From Candidatus Hermodarchaeota archaeon (lineage in GTDB: Archaea; Asgardarchaeota; Hermodarchaeia; Hermodarchaeales; Hermodarchaeaceae): a stretch of DNA of 8,607 nucleotides. Made by a program: the position numbers and the translations under genes. The notes under the pieces were generated by a model. The model saw only the letters and a list, made by a program, of their open reading frames with translations. It did no database searches and had not been told where the DNA came from. The DNA lies in NCBI GenBank assembly GCA_016840185.1, contig JAEOSV010000022.1:1-8607 (forward strand), read 5' to 3'. Below, piece by piece: positions 5,752 through 8,607 of this stretch (position 1 is its first letter; the number at the start of each line of letters is the position of its first letter).

Positions 5752-6408
5752 TTACGAGCTAGAGAGTTGTTCAACCCCAAAGGGGCAAAGAATATTGAGC
5801 GGACAGGTTGGGCATTTAGGTTTTCGTGCTACACACAAAGTTCGCCCATGAGCAATGAAAAGACGATTAACGCGATTCCACTGATCGTAAGGTAAAATAA
5901 CCATTAGATCTTTTTCTACTTGGGTAGGATTTTTGCCATCACTTAGACCCAATCGGCGAGAGATACGAAACACGTGGGTATCAACAGCAATTCCTTCAAC
6001 TATTCCAAAGGCGCGATTCAGAACGATGTTTGCTGTCTTTCGACCTACTCCAGGAAGACGAATGAGCTCCTCCATGGTTCGGGGCACTTTTCCGTTGAAT
6101 TCCTCGATGAGCATACGGCATGTGGCTTGAAGGTGCTTAGTTTTTTGTCGATAGTAACCCACTTTGAAAATGTCTTGTTGAAGTTGTTGAGGAGAAGCTG
6201 AAGTAAAGTCTTCGGGGGCGTGATATTTTTTGAACAATTCTTTGGTCACTTGGTTGACTTGAACATCCGTTGATTGTGCCGATAGCATGGTAGCAACTAA
6301 ATATTGAAATGGAGTTCGCGCTTTGAGAGTCAAAGGTTCTTGGGGGTATTGTGTTTCTAATATTGTGATAATTTGTTGTGCACGAGTTTTTTCGTTAGTT
6401 TGAACCAC
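5752..6408 (-). CDS. nth: Endonuclease III (DNA glycosylase / AP lyase)
   Basis: Endonuclease III removes oxidised pyrimidines and nicks the resulting abasic site in base excision repair. The helix-hairpin-helix is at LPGVGRKTANIVL (118-130), with the catalytic lysine at K124. The catalytic aspartate is D143 in AVDTHVFRISRRLGL. The C-terminal [4Fe-4S] cluster loop is complete: C192, C199, C202 and C208, spaced 6-2-5. The N-terminal MLSAQSTD (41-48) is a further family block. Its 218 residues match the usual length. The GTG start at 6408 is preceded by AAGGGAT at good spacing. The gene is divergent from the RNase P RNA. The small GTPase gene follows after 83 bases. Confidence 0.95.
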   Translation of the reverse strand: MVQTNEKTRAQQIITILETQYPQEPLTLKARTPFQYLVATMLSAQSTDVQVNQVTKELFKKYHAPEDFTSASPQQLQQDIFKVGYYRQKTKHLQATCRMLIEEFNGKVPRTMEELIRLPGVGRKTANIVLNRAFGIVEGIAVDTHVFRISRRLGLSDGKNPTQVEKDLMVILPYDQWNRVNRLFIAHGRTLCVARKPKCPTCPLNILCPFGVEQLSSS

Positions 6409-6465
6409 GATTTATCCCTTCAACGATTGTCGCAGGACTTTTTCTAAATTGAAGTTTACTCTCTT

Positions 6466-6478
6466 GCCAATATAATGT
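6466..6478 (-). promoter_or_regulatory. Candidate promoter for nth
   Basis: On the minus strand ACATTATATTGG (6478-6467) is a good TATA-like box. Initiation about 25 bases downstream, near 6447, would give a leader of about 40 bases before the GTG at 6408. It lies in the divergent interval shared with the RNase P RNA promoter. Confidence 0.4.
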
Positions 6479-6506
6479 TCACGTTAATACGGGGTACGCG
6501 TAACAG

Positions 6507-6518
6507 TCATATATCACG
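6507..6518 (+). promoter_or_regulatory. Candidate promoter for RNase P RNA
   Basis: CATATATCA at 6509-6517 is a TATA-like box about 25 bases before the expected RNA 5' end near 6540. It faces away from the nth promoter box, about 35 bases apart. No strong BRE is seen. Confidence 0.4.
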
Positions 6519-6544
6519 CTGTAAATCAAACAAACGTGGTTCAG

Positions 6545-6875
6545 AGATGAAGGACGGCTGCCGGTAATTCCCCAAAGGAATTGCTGAGGAAGCTCCATTC
6601 TCTCTTAGGCAACGGTACGACGAAAGTCGTAAGGCGAGAGCCTTGCTCTGGGAACAGAAACGACACGCCCAGCGCTGAATTGACAATGAGACAGTTGAGG
6701 ATTAAAGGAAACTTTGATCTGAGCGGCGTGCTGGTAACAGGACGCCTGTTAACCTGTTGAGGATGGCGTTGGAATCGATGAAACGGCCCATCACCGTGGG
6801 AGCAAGCCCAAATAGGCCATCTATGAGGAGCCTACTGAGGTGGCGGGTAGGGTGCTTAGCTAGATGCCGTCATAC
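6545..6875 (+). ncRNA. rnpB: RNase P RNA, archaeal type
   Basis: RNase P RNA is the catalytic RNA that trims the 5' leader from precursor tRNAs. The ends pair as helix P1: GACGGC (6553-6558) with GCCGTC (6866-6871). The conserved core is clear. GAGGAAGCTCC (6586-6596) is the first universal block. GGAACAGAAACGACACGCCC (6653-6672) follows the specificity arm. GAGCAAGCCCAAATAGG (6800-6816) is the near-universal late block, and GGTGCTTAGCTAGATGCC (6851-6868) closes the core. The specificity arm has a perfect hairpin with a GAAA tetraloop (6616-6631) inside a longer helix closed by CTCTC (6600-6604) and GAGAG (6636-6640). Another hairpin pairs 6735-6741 with 6745-6751. A span of about 330 bases is normal. 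The exact ends are approximate. Confidence 0.93.
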
Positions 6876-6877
6876 TG

Positions 6878-6893
6878 TTCAAGGTAACTTGAA
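6878..6893 (+). promoter_or_regulatory. Hairpin over the tsr3 ribosome binding site
   Basis: TTCAAG (6878-6883) and CTTGAA (6888-6893) form a perfect 6-bp inverted repeat around the loop GTAA. It covers the AAGGT Shine-Dalgarno-like sequence (6881-6885) and the first base of the ATG at 6893. A competing pairing joins GTTCAA (6877-6882) with TTGAAC (6897-6902). It sits directly after the RNase P RNA 3' end, so it could act in RNA end formation, translation control, or both. The pairing is seen; the function is inferred. Confidence 0.4.
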
Positions 6894-7492
6894 TGGTTGA
6901 ACAGAAGATGGGCTACTCTCATTACTGGACCACACCTTTTCTCATTGAATGGTGGAGAACTTTGTCAGCACCACTTGTCCTTGTACTTCGAATTCCGGGT
7001 TGCGATCCGAAGAAATGTAGTGCACTGAAGCTCTCCCGACATAAGCTAGTACGCCTCCTACATAGTCCTCGTCAACTCCGGGGACGCCCGATTGTCTTGA
7101 ATCCATTTGCCGCTCAGGCTTTTTCACCTGCGGATCTGGAACAAGCACAGAATTCAGGTGTCTTGGTTTTAGATTGCTCTTGGAATGAAGCAGTTGAGAT
7201 GTTTCAACGTCGAATTCGTGGAGAACCTCGCGGTCTACCGTATTTAGTCGCAGCTAATCCAGTGAATTATGGGCAGGTAGGCAAACTTTGTTCTGCTGAA
7301 GCCGCTGCAAGTGCTTTGTTTATTCTTGGATTTGTTAATGAAGCGAGCAAGATTCTCAATATGTTCAAATGGGGACCACACTTCTTAGAATTAAATGCAG
7401 AACCCTTGCATGATTACCAAAGCGCATCCAATAGTAGTGAGGTTGTGCAGAAACAGCTATTGTATATGCCATCAGCAAATGATGAAACTTGA
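6893..7492 (+). CDS. tsr3: Tsr3 / DUF367 family rRNA aminocarboxypropyltransferase
   Basis: Tsr3 transfers the 3-amino-3-carboxypropyl group of S-adenosylmethionine to a modified uridine in the decoding region of small-subunit rRNA. Eukaryotes make m1acp3-pseudouridine in 18S rRNA, and archaeal homologues act on 16S. The RLI-like N-terminal block is GCDPKKCSALKL (36-47). It is followed by VLVLDCSWNEA (90-100), LPYLVAANPVNYG (115-127), a conserved EA pair (136-137) and FKWGPHFLELN (158-168), all hallmarks of the DUF367 domain. Its 199 residues fit the family. About 20 residues precede the first conserved block. The ATG has AAGGT at 6881-6885. The gene begins only about 20 bases after the RNase P RNA with no room for a separate upstream promoter, so it is probably cotranscribed with it or uses a promoter inside the RNA gene. 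Confidence 0.93.
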   Translation: MVEQKMGYSHYWTTPFLIEWWRTLSAPLVLVLRIPGCDPKKCSALKLSRHKLVRLLHSPRQLRGRPIVLNPFAAQAFSPADLEQAQNSGVLVLDCSWNEAVEMFQRRIRGEPRGLPYLVAANPVNYGQVGKLCSAEAAASALFILGFVNEASKILNMFKWGPHFLELNAEPLHDYQSASNSSEVVQKQLLYMPSANDET

Positions 7493-7496
7493 CACA

Positions 7497-7503
7497 TTTT
7501 TTT
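7497..7503 (+). terminator. Oligo-T terminator after tsr3
   Basis: Seven consecutive T residues start four bases after the tsr3 stop codon. Archaeal RNA polymerase terminates at T-rich tracts on the non-template strand without needing a hairpin. The tract lies in the 13-base gap between the convergent tsr3 and nnr genes. Confidence 0.5.
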
Positions 7504-7505
7504 GG

Positions 7506-8607
7506 TTATTCACTGATTGGAATGTGGAAGTCATAGGCTATCGGACTAGCCATCGGATTGGCAAGTATTTTGGGTATGTAATCATCCAAGTCGAAAGCGA
7601 TAACCCCCTGTCCCTTATCTTGATAAGCCAGTAAGCCCGCCGCACCATTTACGAAGGACCCAGCACAGGCACTAAGGAACGAATTTACACCTTGTGCTCG
7701 AAAACCAGCAACAAGCCCCGCTAACACGTCACCGGTTCCGCCCACACTCATAATAGGATGTCCGGTCCAGTTCAGCTTTGTCTCTGCAGGTGTAGAAGTG
7801 ATATCTACTGGTCCTTTTAACAAAACGACGCATTTCAACGCTTTTGCTAAATCTCTAACCTGTTGTGCACGTTGTAAAAGGGGATTAGCGACCTTTATTC
7901 CTCGAATCCGTTTGAACTCACCAGCGTGTGGTGTTATGATTGTATTGACGCCGATTTTCATAACTCTGGATACGACCTTGAGTGCATCTGCATCAATCAC
8001 TAAAGGTTTCTTCAGACGATTAGCCATTGACATAATCTTACCTGTTGTATCCAGTGTTTCATGATGATCACCGATTCCGGGTCCAATTAGCACGGCCTGA
8101 ACCGTAGATAAAACCTCTTCAATTAAGGGAAGATCAGCGTTTACCAATTTCTTTCCGCTTAATGTAACTGGTATGAAATCAGGAGAATGACTCGTTGCAG
8201 CCGTAATGACCGGTAAAGGAGCCGCTAAGTAGACTAAATCTACACCACTGCGAAGGGCACCCATTGAGGCAAGAATCGGAGCACCAATATATTGTGGACT
8301 TCCACCAATAACCAATAACCGCCCAAAATCGCCCTTTTTTGTGAAAATGGGTCGTGGTTGAGTTGCGCGAATGACATCGCCCGGACCTACATAGAGTTCC
8401 GCTTCCGGAGGTATGCCAACATCTACGACAACCAATTTTCCTGTACGCTCTTTGTTTTTTGCCAGTCCCACTTTGGCATAATGAAAAGTCACTGTCAGAT
8501 CTGGTCGGAAAGCGTCTTTTGTAGTTGGTTGACCTGTATTTGGATGAATACCTGTGGGAACATCGATGGCGACTTTGAAGGCGTCCATTTGGTTCATGAG
8601 TTGTAGA
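7506..8607 (-). CDS. nnr: Bifunctional NAD(P)HX epimerase/dehydratase, N-terminus cut by the window edge
   Basis: This enzyme repairs damaged NADH and NADPH hydrates: an N-terminal YjeF_N epimerase interconverts R and S forms, and a C-terminal ribokinase-like domain dehydrates the S form using a nucleotide. The frame is open to the right edge. Numbering from the methionine at 8597, residues 7-75 are the end of the epimerase domain (VAIDVPTGIHPNTG, then TVTFHYAKVGL, then VVDVGIPPEA and GPGD). The dehydratase follows: KGDFGRLLVIGGSPQYIGAP (88-107), GPGIG (172-176), VIDADAL (200-206), ITPHAGEF (221-228), LLKGP (259-263) and the active-site GGTGDVLAG (286-294). All key blocks are intact. Roughly 150 N-terminal residues are missing to the right. 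The gene is convergent with tsr3. It is a housekeeping enzyme and nothing regulatory can be seen. Confidence 0.93.
   Translation of the reverse strand, partial: LQLMNQMDAFKVAIDVPTGIHPNTGQPTTKDAFRPDLTVTFHYAKVGLAKNKERTGKLVVVDVGIPPEAELYVGPGDVIRATQPRPIFTKKGDFGRLLVIGGSPQYIGAPILASMGALRSGVDLVYLAAPLPVITAATSHSPDFIPVTLSGKKLVNADLPLIEEVLSTVQAVLIGPGIGDHHETLDTTGKIMSMANRLKKPLVIDADALKVVSRVMKIGVNTIITPHAGEFKRIRGIKVANPLLQRAQQVRDLAKALKCVVLLKGPVDITSTPAETKLNWTGHPIMSVGGTGDVLAGLVAGFRAQGVNSFLSACAGSFVNGAAGLLAYQDKGQGVIAFDLDDYIPKILANPMASPIAYDFHIPISE

Noticed and set aside
5933..6201. Plus-strand frames opposite nth
   Set aside because: They are antisense to conserved catalytic and helix-hairpin-helix codons of endonuclease III.
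7395..7634. Plus-strand frame spanning the end of tsr3 and the end of nnr
   Set aside because: It crosses two well-supported convergent genes and the oligo-T tract, and has no motifs.
7798..8606. Plus-strand frames opposite nnr (7798-8064, 8358-8606)
   Set aside because: They are complements of conserved NAD(P)HX repair domains.
1..8607. CRISPR array, insertion sequence, integrase or tRNA gene
   Set aside because: No regularly spaced repeats, transposase-like frames, terminal repeats or tRNA-type T-loop sequence were seen by eye on either strand.

Overview
This window looks like chromosomal DNA of an archaeon, most likely an Asgard (Promethearchaeota) lineage. The archaeal evidence is the 5' end of an archaeal-type 23S rRNA, an archaeal-type RNase P RNA, a Tsr3/DUF367 protein, an AbrB-PhoU fusion regulator, and BRE/TATA-like promoters. 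The Asgard suggestion rests on a eukaryote-like Ras/Rab/Rho-family small GTPase, and on the mid-GC composition. I cannot assign the class; Thorarchaeia-like is a guess.

Layout. Bases 1-46 (minus) are the very start of a 23S rRNA gene that runs off the left edge. Bases 47-425 hold its leader and at least two promoter-like boxes pointing towards it. No 16S rRNA 3' end or tRNA is visible there, so the 23S gene appears to be transcribed alone. Divergent from it is a two-gene plus-strand unit (426-2492): a glycyl-radical-enzyme activase and a P1-family (DmpA-like) peptidase. An AbrB-PhoU regulator (2625-3641) follows, with its own palindrome-rich promoter. It converges on a minus-strand series (6408 down to 3654): endonuclease III, small GTPase, DNA methyltransferase, and a three-module zinc protein whose start overlaps the methyltransferase end by 35 bases. 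A divergent intergenic region (6409-6540) separates nth from the plus-strand RNase P RNA (about 6545-6875). Only about 20 bases later comes a Tsr3-type rRNA modification enzyme (6893-7492). The right edge holds the 3' part of a bifunctional NAD(P)HX repair gene (nnr) on the minus strand.

Themes. Both edges and the middle carry RNA-maturation genes (23S rRNA, RNase P RNA, Tsr3). DNA-related functions (endonuclease III, orphan methyltransferase) sit in the central minus-strand series with the signalling GTPase. No mobile element, CRISPR array, tRNA or phage gene was seen. The least explained items are the methyltransferase/zinc-protein pair, the activase without a visible glycyl radical enzyme, the operator-like palindromes before the AbrB-PhoU gene, and the hairpin over the tsr3 ribosome binding site.
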